A program made the translations under genes and the position numbers. The notes under the pieces were generated by a model. It was not told the DNA's origin. It did no database searches and saw only the letters and a program-made list of their open reading frames with translations. A stretch of DNA of 64,000 nt from Streptomyces marianii (GTDB lineage: Bacteria; Actinomycetota; Actinomycetes; Streptomycetales; Streptomycetaceae). Shown here piece after piece: positions 8,812 through 17,787 of this stretch; the stretch's first letter is position 1; each line of letters begins with the position of its first letter. The stretch spans positions 7,815,501 through 7,879,500 of the forward strand of contig NZ_VAWE01000001.1 in assembly GCF_005795905.1 (NCBI RefSeq), in the 5' to 3' direction.

Positions 8812-8953
8812 CGGAGACCTCCAGTGCTGGCCCGTTTCTCTGTGCTGGGCGACCGCGCGTGACCGTGTTCCCGCCCGCGCCCGGCGGACTCGGCAGCCGG
8901 ACGCCGTGTGCCTCCGGGGCGTGGCGCCCCCGACCCTTCGCCGACGCACCCGC

Positions 8954-9619
8954 TCAGGGGGAGTCAGGACCCCGGGCGGTGAGGCGGTCGGACACGGAGA
9001 CCACCCCGTCCGTCTGCTCCGTGAGCTTCTTCACGATGAGGATCTGGGCCGGCGTCTCCAACGTGCCCTCCAGGGTGACCCGGCCGTCGACGACATGGAC
9101 GTCGACCGCATCCGGTGCCAGCCCCATCGTGTCCACCAGCACCTCCTCGACCACTCGCCGGCGGATCTCCGGATCCGGGCGGAGGAACACGAGAAGGAGA
9201 TCACGCCGGGTGACGATGCCGACGAGCCGGTCCTCGTCGTCGACGACCGGCAGTCGGTCGACACAGCGCCGCAGCATGGTGCGGGCGGCGGCCGCGACGG
9301 TCTCGTCCGCGTGGACGGTGACCGCCGGCGCCGACATCAGCCGGCCCGCCGTGATCGCGTCGCCCTCGTCGCCGCCCCGTGTGCCGGTTCCCGGTCCGGA
9401 CCGCCGCGTTCCGCACACCGCGTCCGCGGCCAGCGCCTGGCGCACCAGAAGGTCGGTCTCGGACACCACGCCCACCACCCGGTCGTCCTCGTCGAGGACC
9501 GGCAGACCGCTGATGTCGTGCTCCGCGAGCCGCTTGGCGACCTCCTTGAACGGCGTTGACGGTACGACGGAGACGACCTCCCCCGTCATCAGGCCCCCGA
9601 CCTTGCTGTGCTTCGTCAT
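8954..9619 (-). CDS. CBS-pair plus BON domain protein (paralogue 3 of 6)
   Basis: 221 residues from ATG 9619 with GGGAGGGGCG in front. CBS1: MTKHSKVGGLMTGEVVSVVP to GVVSETDLLVRQ; CBS2: RLMSAPAVTVHADETV to GIVTRRDLLLVFLR; BON: VDVHVVDGRVTLEGTLETP to DGVVSVSDRLTAR. An insert of about 25 residues between the CBS motifs is Gly/Arg rich. It follows hsp20 by 185 bp. The upstream gap has GC-rich half sites (GGGGACGCTCTGCCC near 9679) but no good full palindrome. Confidence 0.92.
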   Translation of the reverse strand: MTKHSKVGGLMTGEVVSVVPSTPFKEVAKRLAEHDISGLPVLDEDDRVVGVVSETDLLVRQALAADAVCGTRRSGPGTGTRGGDEGDAITAGRLMSAPAVTVHADETVAAAARTMLRRCVDRLPVVDDEDRLVGIVTRRDLLLVFLRPDPEIRRRVVEEVLVDTMGLAPDAVDVHVVDGRVTLEGTLETPAQILIVKKLTEQTDGVVSVSDRLTARGPDSP

Positions 9620-9804
9620 CGCCCCTCCCGGTGGGCCTGTCTCGGGGCTGCGGTCCGCGCGGGACGCGCAGGGGCTTGAGGGGACGCTCTGCCCGGGCCC
9701 GGAGCCAGAGCGGTGGAACAGCGGTGACCCGGGCCCCGGTGCGGGTCGCCGGACGGTACGGGATGCCGCGGCCCGTCCGGACGACACCGCCGGTGCTCAC
9801 GGTT

Positions 9805-10227
9805 TCACATGGCGTGCTTGATCTCGATGTGCTTGGGTTCCGGCTTCTCCTCGCCCAGACCCACACTCACCGTGAGCATGCCGTCCGTGTACTCGGCGCG
9901 GACGTCGCCCTCGTCGGCGCTCTTCGGCAGAGCGAGAGCGCGGGTGATCGATCCGTACCTGATCTCACTGCGGTGTTTGTCCACCTCGCGCTCGGTACGT
10001 TCGGCCTTGATGGTGAGGATGCCGTCCTCCACGGTCACGTCCAGATCCTTCACCTCGATGCCCGGGAGCTCCGCGCGGATGACGTACCTGTCGCCCTCCG
10101 TGTACTCCTCGATCCTCATGGTGTGCAGATCGGCCATGGCCGGCATGCTGAACCGGGCGGGGAAGTCCTCGAACCAGTCCGGCAGATCGGGGAACGGGAA
10201 CCTCTGCTTGCGTGCGAGTACAGCCAT
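9805..10227 (-). CDS. Hsp20/alpha-crystallin small heat shock protein
   Basis: 140 residues from ATG 10227 (GAGGAGGCC upstream). The alpha-crystallin domain spans about residues 38-130: YVIRAELPGIEVKDLDVTVE, ILTIKAERTE, and the C-terminal strand YTDGMLTVSVGLGE. The N-terminus has PDWFEDFPARF, typical of actinobacterial Hsp20/HspX. It is an ATP-independent holdase that prevents aggregation. HspX (Acr) is a hallmark DosR target in Mycobacterium tuberculosis; here the gene is divergent from a USP gene across a region with two DosR-like palindromes, so co-induction is likely. Confidence 0.95.
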   Translation of the reverse strand: MAVLARKQRFPFPDLPDWFEDFPARFSMPAMADLHTMRIEEYTEGDRYVIRAELPGIEVKDLDVTVEDGILTIKAERTEREVDKHRSEIRYGSITRALALPKSADEGDVRAEYTDGMLTVSVGLGEEKPEPKHIEIKHAM

Positions 10228-10292
10228 GATCCGGCCTCCTCGGTCTTGCGGTTACGACACGACCAGTCAACCGCCGCCGCGCCCGGCACGCA

Positions 10293-10307
10293 GGGGCCGA
10301 ACAGCCC
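10293..10307. promoter_or_regulatory. DosR-like palindrome, hsp20 side
   Basis: GGGGCC-GAAC-AGCCC, 66-80 bp upstream of the hsp20 start in the divergent hsp20/USP region. Confidence 0.6.
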
Positions 10308-10312
10308 GTAGC

Positions 10313-10328
10313 GGGGCCCGATGGTCCC
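10313..10328. promoter_or_regulatory. DosR-like palindrome, USP side
   Basis: GGGGCC-CGAT-GGTCCC, 5 bp from its neighbour. The pair is placed to serve both divergent genes. Confidence 0.6.
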
Positions 10329-10467
10329 AGCGGACCGTTCCGCCGGGACGAACAGCTCGCCGGACTGGGCCGGACGGTCCTCGTCCCGAGCCCTCACTTT
10401 GCGTAACGTGCAGATGCCGGCATCGTCCGGCGGGGCCGGTACTCGCTCGCAAGCGGCTGGAGGAGCC

Positions 10468-11340
10468 ATGACGTCCGACGGCGGAGCACTTCCGATCATG
10501 TACGGCGTGGACGCGGCACAGCCCGCCGAGGCCGCTCTGGACTGGGCCGCCGACGAAGCCGCGCGCCGCGGAGCGCGTCTCCATCTCGTGCACGCCGTGC
10601 TGCCGGTGACCCACCACGTCCGGGGCGTCGAGGAGACGGCGCATCACAAGGCCATGCACACGCTCGGTGAGGAAGCGCTCGACAAGGCGGCCGCGCGAGC
10701 CCGGGAGCGCCATCCGCAGCTCGATGTCACGGTGTCCGCGGAGCCGGGCAACCCGGCAGCGGTCCTGGTACGGAAGTCCGGGCACGCGCAGTCGGTCGTT
10801 CTGGGGTCACGGCATCTGGGCCGCCTGGCCCAGCTGCTCAGCGCGGCCTCGACGGTCGTTCCGGTGAGCGCCCACGCCGCCTGCCCGGTGGTGGTGGTGC
10901 CGGAAGGCGAGCGCACGGTGGAGGAGCCGCCCCGTGTCGTCGTGGGGGTGGACGACAGCGAGTCGGCCGACGCCGCGGTGGACTACGCCTGCGGGGTCGC
11001 GGCGCGGTCCGGTGCCTCGGTGCACGCGGTGTGGGCCTGGCAGCGGCCGCGATTCGGCTTCTGGGACGAGGAGGCCGCGATGGAGGCGTGTGAACGCCAC
11101 CTGTACGCGGCGACCGAGAGGCGGTCCGCCACGTGGGCCGACGTCCCCCTGAGCCGTGAGGTACTGCCCGGGCACCCGGTCGACGTACTGGCCGGCGTCG
11201 CCGAGCGCGCGCTGGCCCTCGTCGTCGGACGCCGGGGACGTGAGGGCTTCGCCGGCATGCGGCTCGGCTCCGTCCCGCACGGCCTGCTGCACCAGGCCTC
11301 CTGCCCGGTGGTGATCGTGCCTCCCGCCCGGCCGGTGTGA
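10468..11340 (+). CDS. Tandem universal stress protein
   Basis: 290 residues from ATG 10468 (GGAGGAGCC). Two UspA domains: about 1-142 (IMYGVDAAQPAEAALDWAAD; SVVLGSRHLGRLAQLLSAAS, a partly degenerate ATP motif) and about 150-290 (VVVGVDDSESADAAVDYACG; VVGRRGREGFAGMRLGSVPH, a good G-2X-G-9X-GS motif), each ending HAACPVVVVP or QASCPVVIVP. Only the second half seems fit for ATP binding. It is cytoplasmic. The gene is divergent from hsp20 and shares its double palindrome. Tandem USPs are major DosR regulon members. Confidence 0.94.
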   Translation: MTSDGGALPIMYGVDAAQPAEAALDWAADEAARRGARLHLVHAVLPVTHHVRGVEETAHHKAMHTLGEEALDKAAARARERHPQLDVTVSAEPGNPAAVLVRKSGHAQSVVLGSRHLGRLAQLLSAASTVVPVSAHAACPVVVVPEGERTVEEPPRVVVGVDDSESADAAVDYACGVAARSGASVHAVWAWQRPRFGFWDEEAAMEACERHLYAATERRSATWADVPLSREVLPGHPVDVLAGVAERALALVVGRRGREGFAGMRLGSVPHGLLHQASCPVVIVPPARPV

Positions 11341-11382
11341 CGGAGCCGGGACGCGAGGGGCGGTGTGACCGGCAGGCCGGAT

Positions 11383-11397
11383 GGGGCCGTTCGGCCC
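11383..11397. promoter_or_regulatory. DosR-like palindrome, no obvious target gene
   Basis: GGGGCC-GTTC-GGCCC, 43 bp after the USP stop codon, in a region between convergent genes. Confidence 0.5.
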
Positions 11398-11744
11398 GGC
11401 GCGTCGGCCCGGTCGGTCCTGTTGCCGGGCCGGGACGACTGCTTTCCTGAAGATGACGGGAGGGGCCCGCGAGGGACGCGGGGGAGCGGTGGAAAGTGGC
11501 CGACACACCATCGTGCACCGCGCAATCAGGATCCGCGAGAAGCGGATGGGCCCCTCCCGCCCATGCGCGCCGCGGCCGCCGGACCGGTCCTGGAACGTCG
11601 CCCCTGCGGGGCGGCGACGAACTCGGGGCGTGGCGGCGGCGAACGGCCACTCGAGCCCGACGGACTTCTCGGTGTGGGGCACTCCCGGGCACGGGGCCGA
11701 CGAGCCGCACACGGCCGCGAGACGCGGTCGCGCCGAGGTCTGAC

Positions 11745-11760
11745 GGGGCCGAACGGCCCC
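11745..11760. promoter_or_regulatory. Perfect 16-bp palindrome GGGGCCGAACGGCCCC
   Basis: The best-conserved copy of the window motif, 32 bp past the end of the hydrogenase large subunit gene. It could act on an unrecognised leftward or rightward transcript. Confidence 0.55.
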
Positions 11761-11791
11761 TGCCCGCCCGGTCCTCGCGCGGTCGAGCGGA

Positions 11792-13174
11792 TCAGACGGG
11801 TCCCGGCGTCCGTACGATGTCCAGTTCCAGGAAGTGCGCCGAGCACGAGATGCACGGATCGTGGTTGCGGACGGCACGTTCGCACAGCCGGGTGAGTTCG
11901 TCCTCGGAGTCCTCACCGCGGTCCAGCCCGGCCTGGACCAGCCGGCGCAGGTCCTCCTCGATGGCGCCCTGGTTCTGGGCGGTCGGCGGCACGATGCGGG
12001 CGTCGGTGACGCGTCCCTCGCCGTCGAGGGCGTAGCGGTGGTAGAGCAGCCCGCGCGGGGCCTCCGTCGCACCGTGCCCGATACCGGCCCGGGCAGGCGC
12101 CTCCACGTACGGCCGGGCGGGCCGCTCGTACACCGAGATGATCCGGAGCGCCTCCTCCACGGCGTAGAGGACCTCCACGGCGCGGACGAGGATGCTCCGG
12201 TACGGGTTCCTGCAGACCTCGCCCGGCCGGCCGTCCTCCGTCTCCGACGTCAGCGGGGGAGCGCCCAGCCCGGCTTCGCGTGCTGCTTCGAGGGCCGTCG
12301 GGGAGAGCAGGTGGCCGTTGAGCGCGTAGCGGGCGAGGGAGCCGGTGAGGTGTCTGCGGCCGTCCAGCCGGGAGTGGAGGGCCGTGGAGTGGGGGACCTG
12401 TTCCTCGGTGACGTGCTCGGAGAAGTCGCCCAGCGGGAAGCCGCGTCGCGGGAGCGCGCGGTCGTAGGGGAGGACGGCCGGGGTCCCGGACTCGATCGCG
12501 TAGGTGCCCGGCTCGGTGAGGGCGAGCAGGTCGGCGTCGCACTCCGCGTCGGGGAAGTCGAAGCCGGCGACCCAGCGCAAGGTGTCCCGGGCGTCGTCGA
12601 GGGCGGTACGCAGCCGTTCGGCGAGGGGACGGAGTTCGGCGCGGGTCGGGGTGCGGTGGAAGCCTCCGAGGCGGACGTTGACGGGGTGGATCGCGCGTCC
12701 CCCGAGCAGTTCGACGACGGCGTTGCCCGTCTGCTTGAGGCGCAGCCCGCGCTCGACATGGGCCGGGTGGAAGCGGGACATGCCGATCACGTCGTCGTGG
12801 CCGAGGAAGTCCGGGGCGTGCAGGAGGTGGATGTGCAGCGTCTGGCTCTCGATCCACTCGCCGCAGTACAGCAGGCGGCGCAGGGCGGCGAGCTGCCCGT
12901 CGACCACGACGCCGCAGACGTCCTCGAGCGCCCGGCAGGCGCTCAGCTGGTAGGCGATGGGGCAGATCCCGCAGATGCGCGAGGTGAGGTCGGGGGGTTC
13001 GGTATGGGACCTGCCGCGCAGGAAGGCCTCGAAGAACCGCGGGGCCTCGTAGATGTTCAGCCGGGCCTCCTCGACGGTGCCCTCGTGGACGCGCAGGTGC
13101 AGAGCGGTCTCCCCCTCGACCCGGCTGAGAGCGGGGACGCGCAGTACCTGGGACCGGGTCGCCGGGTCGTTCAT
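11792..13174 (-). CDS. [NiFe] hydrogenase large (alpha) subunit, group 3b type
   Basis: 460 residues. N-terminal nickel-ligand motif L1 is [12 protein letters not shown] (about 66-77); C-terminal L2 is [13 protein letters not shown] followed by a short tail that a maturation protease would remove after the His. Both CxxC pairs are present, so the NiFe site looks intact. It pairs with the small subunit gene, whose stop overlaps this start (ATGA). With the FAD/NAD and Fe-S subunits upstream it resembles bidirectional NAD(P)-linked sulfhydrogenase-type enzymes such as Hyd3/Hyh of Mycobacterium smegmatis, which is induced in hypoxia through DosR. Cytoplasmic; H2 oxidation or production coupled to NAD(P). 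Confidence 0.93.
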   Translation of the reverse strand: MNDPATRSQVLRVPALSRVEGETALHLRVHEGTVEEARLNIYEAPRFFEAFLRGRSHTEPPDLTSRICGICPIAYQLSACRALEDVCGVVVDGQLAALRRLLYCGEWIESQTLHIHLLHAPDFLGHDDVIGMSRFHPAHVERGLRLKQTGNAVVELLGGRAIHPVNVRLGGFHRTPTRAELRPLAERLRTALDDARDTLRWVAGFDFPDAECDADLLALTEPGTYAIESGTPAVLPYDRALPRRGFPLGDFSEHVTEEQVPHSTALHSRLDGRRHLTGSLARYALNGHLLSPTALEAAREAGLGAPPLTSETEDGRPGEVCRNPYRSILVRAVEVLYAVEEALRIISVYERPARPYVEAPARAGIGHGATEAPRGLLYHRYALDGEGRVTDARIVPPTAQNQGAIEEDLRRLVQAGLDRGEDSEDELTRLCERAVRNHDPCISCSAHFLELDIVRTPGPV

Positions 13175-13962
13175 CCGGGTCCTTCCTCCTCCACGGCGGT
13201 GAAGGCGGTGACGTTGAACGTGTGCAGGAACCTGTCGATGTCCTCGTCGCCCATCCCGTCACGGTGCATCAGGGGGACCAGCGCGGGGAGGTTGGTCGTG
13301 CCGGCCGGGCCGAAGCAGCCGTAGCAGCCCCGTCCGTACGTCGGGCACAGGGCGCCGCACCCGGCGTGGGTGACCGGGCCGAGGCAGGGCGTGCCGTGGG
13401 CGACGGTGACGCAGACGTTGCCGCGCCGCTTGCAGGCGAAGCAGACGGCGTGGTTCGGGATGCCGGGCTTCCGTCCGGCGAGGAAGGCCGTGATGACCTC
13501 CACCAGCTGCCCGCGGTCGATGGGGCAGCCGCGCAGCTCGAAGTCGACCGGTACGTGCGCGGAGATCGGTGTGGAGGTGGCGAGGGTCTCGATGTAGTCG
13601 GGCCGGGCGTAGACCGCCGCCAGGTACTCCCCGACGTCCGCGTAGTTGCGCAGCGCCTGGACGCCGCCGGCCGTGGCACAGGCGCCGATGGTGACGAGGT
13701 GCCGGGACTCGGCGCGGATGCGCCGCAGGCGTTCCACGTGTTCGGGGGTGCTGACGGACCCTTCGACGAGCGACAGGTCGTACGGGCCCGGAGCCGGGTC
13801 GCCGGACGCCTCCAGGAAGTGGGCGATCTCCAGCGCGTCGGCGATGCCGAGCAGTTCGTCCTCGCAGTCGAGGAGGGTGAGCTGGCAGCCGTCGCACGAG
13901 GCGAACTTGAACACGCCCAGTCGGGGGCGGGACGGCGGCCGGGACGTGGTGGGGACGCTCAT
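13171..13962 (-). CDS. [NiFe] hydrogenase small (delta) subunit
   Basis: 263 residues. The proximal cluster begins [10 protein letters not shown] (about 24-33), with GACATAGG and [11 protein letters not shown] supplying further ligands. The C-terminal third is Cys-rich ([35 protein letters not shown]) for medial and distal clusters. There is no Tat signal, so the enzyme is cytoplasmic, as expected for group 3. Similar to the 20-kDa NADH:ubiquinone oxidoreductase subunit. It begins 1 nt after the gamma-subunit stop and overlaps the large-subunit start by 4 nt, so expression is translationally coupled. Confidence 0.93.
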   Translation of the reverse strand: MSVPTTSRPPSRPRLGVFKFASCDGCQLTLLDCEDELLGIADALEIAHFLEASGDPAPGPYDLSLVEGSVSTPEHVERLRRIRAESRHLVTIGACATAGGVQALRNYADVGEYLAAVYARPDYIETLATSTPISAHVPVDFELRGCPIDRGQLVEVITAFLAGRKPGIPNHAVCFACKRRGNVCVTVAHGTPCLGPVTHAGCGALCPTYGRGCYGCFGPAGTTNLPALVPLMHRDGMGDEDIDRFLHTFNVTAFTAVEEEGPG

Positions 13963-13963
13963 G

Positions 13964-14770
13964 TCACAGTTCCCGTACGGTGAGCAGTGGTTCGGCCCGG
14001 TCGTAGCCGACGACCGGGCCGTCGCGGCAGAGCAGCAGGGGACCGAGCTGGCAGTGCCCGCAGTGGCCGGTGGCGCAGCGCATGTTGCGTTCGAGGGAGA
14101 CCTGGACGCGGTCGGGGCGGACCCCCCGGTGGAGCAGGTCGCGGGCGGTCACGCGCATCATGACCTCCGGGCCGCAGACGAAGGCGGTCGTGTCCGCCGG
14201 TGTGAAGCGGGCCTCGCCGAGCAGCGTGGTGACGACTCCGACCCGGCCGGTCCAGTCGTCGTCGGGACGGTCGACCGTCGCGGCGCCGAACGGCCTCCCC
14301 CATGCGGGGAACTCGTCCTGGTACAGGAGCTCGCGCGGGCTCCGGGCACCCGCGAGGACGTTCAGCCGTCCGTACTCGCGGGCGTCGGCGAGCACGGCGT
14401 CGATCAGGGGCCGCAGCGGCGCGAGCCCGATGCCGCCGGCGATGACGAGTAGATCGTGGCCGCGGGCGGCCGCCAGGTCCCAGCACGTACCGAACGGGCC
14501 GCGCACCCCGACCCACGCACCGGTCCGCAGGCCGCACAGCGCACGGGTGACGGCCCCGACGGCGCGCACCGTGTGTGTCAACCGCCGCGCGTCGGGGGTC
14601 CGGGAGACGGAGACGGGGACCTCGCCGACCCCGAAGGCGTAGAGCATCGCGAACTGGCCCGGGGCGAAAGGGCTCAGAGCCTCTCCGGCCGGCTCCAGGA
14701 CGAGCGTGACGGTGTCGTGCGTCTCGTCCCGGCGGTCCACGACGCGGTAGGGGAGGGGAGCGAGGGTCAT
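13964..14770 (-). CDS. Hydrogenase gamma subunit, FAD/NAD(P)-binding with 2Fe-2S
   Basis: 268 residues from ATG 14770, which overlaps the upstream stop (ATGA). Ferredoxin-reductase fold: FAD-binding half with [20 protein letters not shown] (about 39-58), NAD(P) half with [15 protein letters not shown] and FVCGPEVMM, then a C-terminal Cys cluster [18 protein letters not shown] for a 2Fe-2S centre. It transfers electrons between the NiFe module and NAD(P). Equivalent to HydG/ShyC of Pyrococcus sulfhydrogenase. Confidence 0.93.
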   Translation of the reverse strand: MTLAPLPYRVVDRRDETHDTVTLVLEPAGEALSPFAPGQFAMLYAFGVGEVPVSVSRTPDARRLTHTVRAVGAVTRALCGLRTGAWVGVRGPFGTCWDLAAARGHDLLVIAGGIGLAPLRPLIDAVLADAREYGRLNVLAGARSPRELLYQDEFPAWGRPFGAATVDRPDDDWTGRVGVVTTLLGEARFTPADTTAFVCGPEVMMRVTARDLLHRGVRPDRVQVSLERNMRCATGHCGHCQLGPLLLCRDGPVVGYDRAEPLLTVREL

Positions 14771-15252
14771 GGCCCGGTCCCGTTCCCCGGCGATCCCGGC
14801 GGCCCGTACAGGTCGAGCAGCCGGGTGCGGGTCGCCCTGAGCCGGTCCCCGATGGTCTCGGCGACGACGGTGACCAACGCCAGCCCCAGCTCGGGGCGTT
14901 CGGAACACAGGCCGCGTACGGCGGCGGCGTCGAACTCCCAGGCCCGCACGGGGCCCCGGGTCTCGGCGCCGAGGTGCCAGCGCCGGGGCGGGCACAGCCA
15001 CGACCAGCCGAGCAGGGCGCCCCTGCCGATGGTCTCGACGACGGCCTGACCGCGCCCGGGAACATGGACGTCGAGCGCCACGGTGCCCGACCGGATGACC
15101 CAGAAGCGGTCCGCCTCCCCGCCCTCCTCGAAGATCCGCGTGGCGCCCGGGAAGGCGGCTTCGCGGGCGAGTGCCATCAACCGAGTGCGGTGCTCGGCGG
15201 GCAGGGCCGTGAGCGCCGCTTCGGCGGTGGGCCCGTCCGTCTGCGGGGTCAC
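14767..15252 (-). CDS. Cyclic-nucleotide-binding-domain protein without DNA-binding domain
   Basis: 161 residues from GTG 15252 (GGAGGGCGCACC upstream; GTGA overlap with the preceding stop). A single Crp-like beta-roll: ATRIFEEGGEADRFWVIRSG, then VVETIGRGALLGWSWLCPP, and a helix ending in a Leu/Arg-rich tail. There is no helix-turn-helix, so it is not a complete transcription factor. Position between the beta and gamma hydrogenase genes, with overlaps on both sides, argues for a role in hydrogenase activity or assembly. Related mycobacterial group 3b operons carry a comparable gene as far as I recall. The ligand is unknown. Confidence 0.85.
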   Translation of the reverse strand: MTPQTDGPTAEAALTALPAEHRTRLMALAREAAFPGATRIFEEGGEADRFWVIRSGTVALDVHVPGRGQAVVETIGRGALLGWSWLCPPRRWHLGAETRGPVRAWEFDAAAVRGLCSERPELGLALVTVVAETIGDRLRATRTRLLDLYGPPGSPGNGTGP

Positions 15253-16418
15253 GGTGCGCCCTCCGTCCGCGTGGCCTCCCGGTGGAGGGCGTGCGCCTCT
15301 TCGGTGAGGTCGATGCCGGTGGGGCACCAGACGATGCACCGGCCGCAGCCGACGCAGCCGGAGCTGTCGAACTGGTCGTGCCACGTGCCCAGTTTGTGGG
15401 TGAGCCACTGGCGGTAGCGGCTGCGGGGGGTGGCCCGGACCGGCCCGCCGTGGAGGAGCGAGAAGTCCAGGTCGTAGCAGGAGTCCCAGCGGCGCCACCG
15501 CTCCGCGTGGTCGCCGGTCAGGTCGGTCACGTCCTCGGTGGTCGTGCAGAAGCAGGTGGGGCAGACCATGGTGCAGTTGCCGCAGCTCAGGCATCTGGCC
15601 GTGACGTCGTCCCAGCGGTCCGCCTCCAGGGTGTCCCGCATCAGCGTGCGCAGGTCCACCGGCGGCATGGACCGGCCCATGCGTTCTGCCGCCTCGCTCA
15701 CCGCGGAGGCGGCTGCCGCGCGGGTGGGCTCGTCGGCGTCGCGGTGCGGGAGCTCCGCGAGCACCGCCGCACCCTCCGGGCTCCCGCTGCGGCACAGGAA
15801 GCGGTGGCCGGCGGCGTCCACGACCTCGGTGAGCGCGAGGTCGTACCCGGCGTCCGCGGCCGGTCCCGTGCCCATCGACACGCAGAAGCAGGTGGCACCC
15901 GGCTCGGTGCACTCGACCGCGATCAGGAAGGCGCCCGTTCGCCGGGAGAGGTAGGCAGGGTCACGGTAGCGGCCGCCGGCCATCACCCGGTCGAGGATCC
16001 GAATGGCCCGCAGATCGCAGGGCCGCACGCCGAGGAAGGCGTACGAGACGCTCCTGGGTTCCTCCGGCCGCACGGTCAGCCCGCCGTCGGGACGGCGGTC
16101 GGCGCTCCACTGACGGACACGCTCCGGATGGAGGAACGACTTCCACGACTGCGGCCCCGCACTGTGCGCGAAGGCGGCCCCGTCGGCACGTCGGCGGACC
16201 CGGTACCGCCCCGCCTCGAGTTCGACCCCCCAGCCGTACGGCAGCGCTTCGGCCGACTCCAGCTCGTCCAGGACGATGGCGCCGTCACGGACGGTGGGAC
16301 CGATCACCGTGCGGCCGCGGCGCACCAGGACGCGGACGAGTTCGTCCAGTCCCTCGCGGTCGAGCACCGCCCCGGCCGGAGCGCCGGGTACCGCACCGGT
16401 GTTCTCGGGGTCCGTCAT
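15249..16418 (-). CDS. Hydrogenase beta subunit, two [4Fe-4S] ferredoxin-type clusters
   Basis: 389 residues from ATG 16418 (GAGGGGCGAACC). Cluster motifs: CLSCGNCTMVCPTCFC (about 245-260) and CVGCGRCIVWCPTGID (about 333-348); FLGVRPCDLRAIRILDR (about 110-126) is the conserved HydB/anaerobic sulfite reductase A signature. It relays electrons between the flavin and NiFe subunits. First gene of a five-gene operon (beta, cNMP protein, gamma, small, large) in which every junction overlaps or abuts. A GGGGCC-GTTC-GGCCC palindrome sits only 18 bp upstream of the start. Confidence 0.93.
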   Translation of the reverse strand: MTDPENTGAVPGAPAGAVLDREGLDELVRVLVRRGRTVIGPTVRDGAIVLDELESAEALPYGWGVELEAGRYRVRRRADGAAFAHSAGPQSWKSFLHPERVRQWSADRRPDGGLTVRPEEPRSVSYAFLGVRPCDLRAIRILDRVMAGGRYRDPAYLSRRTGAFLIAVECTEPGATCFCVSMGTGPAADAGYDLALTEVVDAAGHRFLCRSGSPEGAAVLAELPHRDADEPTRAAAASAVSEAAERMGRSMPPVDLRTLMRDTLEADRWDDVTARCLSCGNCTMVCPTCFCTTTEDVTDLTGDHAERWRRWDSCYDLDFSLLHGGPVRATPRSRYRQWLTHKLGTWHDQFDSSGCVGCGRCIVWCPTGIDLTEEAHALHREATRTEGAP

Positions 16419-16435
16419 GGTTCGCCCCTCGTCCG

Positions 16436-16450
16436 GGGGCCGTTCGGCCC
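16436..16450. promoter_or_regulatory. DosR-like palindrome at the hydrogenase operon start
   Basis: GGGGCC-GTTC-GGCCC, 18-32 bp from the beta-subunit ATG. This is closer to the start codon than the other sites; if it activates, transcription must start near or at the start codon, or the true promoter is further upstream. Confidence 0.6.
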
Positions 16451-16606
16451 GGGAGGCACAGACTCCTCCGCCACGGTCCGCTGGACACGGCCGCAGGGTG
16501 TGCTGTCGGTCGTGGACAGGGTGTCAGGTGCGCGCCTCTCCGGCCCCGATATGGGTCCGGCGTGTCCTTGGTGCGGACCCGCCCCCGGGGAGGCGGCTGC
16601 CGGTAC

Positions 16607-17128
16607 TCACCCGTCCCGCGGACCGTGGGCCCGGGCCTCGCCGTCGCGGCGGATGTCCGCCTCGATCCGCCGGACCAGCACCGGCACCGCGCGTGCCACC
16701 GCCGGGGTGAGTCCCGTTCCCAGCGAACGGTCCACCCCCTCCACCGCGTACACGACGAGACGGCCGGGACCGCGCCCGAGAACGTCGCCGAGCCGGACCG
16801 CCTCGGCGAGGCCGAGTCCGTGCGTGCTGTGCCGTGCCGGACCGGCCGGGTGGAAGGAGCCGTCGGGGTTTCCGGACCACCGGTGCGTACGCCCCGGCTG
16901 CGCCGACGGGGGGAAGCACGCATCGACGACCACTGCCAGGGCGGTGTCCTCCCAGAGGCCGATCAGCCGGCCGGGGTCCCCGTCGGACCGCTCCAGTACG
17001 GTGCCCCGGGACAGCGGCTGCCGCGCGGCCCGGTCCTCCAGCGCGGCGACGACGGCCCACCCGACCCCGTCGTCCCGGCGGAACTCGTTCCCGATCCCGA
17101 TGACCGCCGTGCGGGCTACCGGTTCCAT
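16607..17128 (-). CDS. [NiFe] hydrogenase maturation protease
   Basis: 173 residues. GIGNEFRRDDGVGWAVV (about 11-27) is the conserved nickel-recognition motif (Asp in RRDD) of the HyaD/HycI/FrxA family; LAVVVDACFPPS and RLVVYAVEGVDRSLGTGL are further conserved blocks, the former with the second acidic residue. It clips the C-terminal tail of the large subunit after Ni insertion. It lies upstream on the same strand, separated by 188 bp from the beta gene, so it probably has its own promoter or sits at the front of the operon. The Hyp proteins needed for cofactor assembly are not in the window. Confidence 0.9.
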   Translation of the reverse strand: MEPVARTAVIGIGNEFRRDDGVGWAVVAALEDRAARQPLSRGTVLERSDGDPGRLIGLWEDTALAVVVDACFPPSAQPGRTHRWSGNPDGSFHPAGPARHSTHGLGLAEAVRLGDVLGRGPGRLVVYAVEGVDRSLGTGLTPAVARAVPVLVRRIEADIRRDGEARAHGPRDG

Positions 17129-17787
17129 GACCGCTGTCTCCTCGTCCGGACGGCGTCTGTGCGTGCGGCGTCCACCGGCCCCGGAGCAGGCTGCCGCTCA
17201 CCTTCCCGCCGAGGCGGATCCGGTGCGGTCGGGCAGCGCCGCGAGCAGAGCGCGGCCAGGACTCCCGACGCCCGGTACCAGGTGGTCGCGCTGCGCACGG
17301 GGCTCCCCGAACACACCTGACGCAGCGAACCCGACGTGACGAACGGGAAGAACCTACGCGTTCGCTGACGCGTCGTCCCGCGTCTCGTCAACGACACGCG
17401 CCTCCCCGCACATGTCGCACACGTCGGCACCCCGAGGTCCGTCGGTGCCGCAGCCCGGACCGGAGGCGGGCCGCCCGCACCTTCCGGCCGCCCTCAGGTC
17501 AGCCGCGTCCGAGCGGTTCGGCCGCTCGCCGCACCGTCCGCCACGACCCGTCACCACACCGCGTGGGGGCGGCCTGCGGGCAGGGCGGGGCAGCCCTGCC
17601 CGGGGGCCGTTCGGCCCATGTGCCCGGCGCCCGGGGAGGGCCAGCGTGGTGGAAGGGACTGGGGCAGGTGCGACGGCACCCTTTCGTCACCTGTGCGGAC
17701 GCCGTGGAGCGCGTCCGCCACGAGGCGGCCCGCTGCCGCGGAGGGGCCGCCCCGGGGGAGTCCCGCCACACAGGAAGGGGCACTGCC
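17129..17787. other. Divergent intergenic region with one palindrome
   Basis: Separates the protease gene (minus) from CBS-BON 4 (plus). Besides the palindrome at 17603-17617 there is a minus-strand frame at 17354-17557 (67 codons, with a CDMCG motif near its C-terminus) that could be a small metal-binding protein, but it lacks a good ribosome site and I do not call it. Confidence 0.4.
17603..17617. promoter_or_regulatory. DosR-like palindrome upstream of CBS-BON 4
   Basis: GGGGCC-GTTC-GGCCC, about 170 bp upstream of the ATG at 17788. Confidence 0.6.

Larger units (their letters stand above)
11341..11791. other. Convergent intergenic region with two DosR-like palindromes
   Basis: Lies between the USP gene (plus) and the end of the hydrogenase operon (minus). 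It carries near-perfect palindromes at 11383-11397 and 11745-11760 although no convincing gene starts here. Frames of 100 or more codons exist on both strands without family resemblance. An unrecognised small gene, a decayed gene or a non-coding RNA driven from these sites is possible. Confidence 0.5.

Noticed and set aside
9677-9691. GGGGACGCTCTGCCC upstream of CBS-BON 3 as a DosR-like site
   Set aside because: Arms are only half matched and the spacing is off by one; kept out of the site list.
11834-13324. Long frame antisense to the hydrogenase large subunit
   Set aside because: Shadow frame; the minus strand has both nickel-ligand motifs and operon overlaps.
17354-17557. 67-codon frame with a CxxC motif near the hydrogenase protease, possible HypA-like protein
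   Set aside because: Only one CxxC, no His start motif, poor ribosome site; HypA needs two CxxC pairs.
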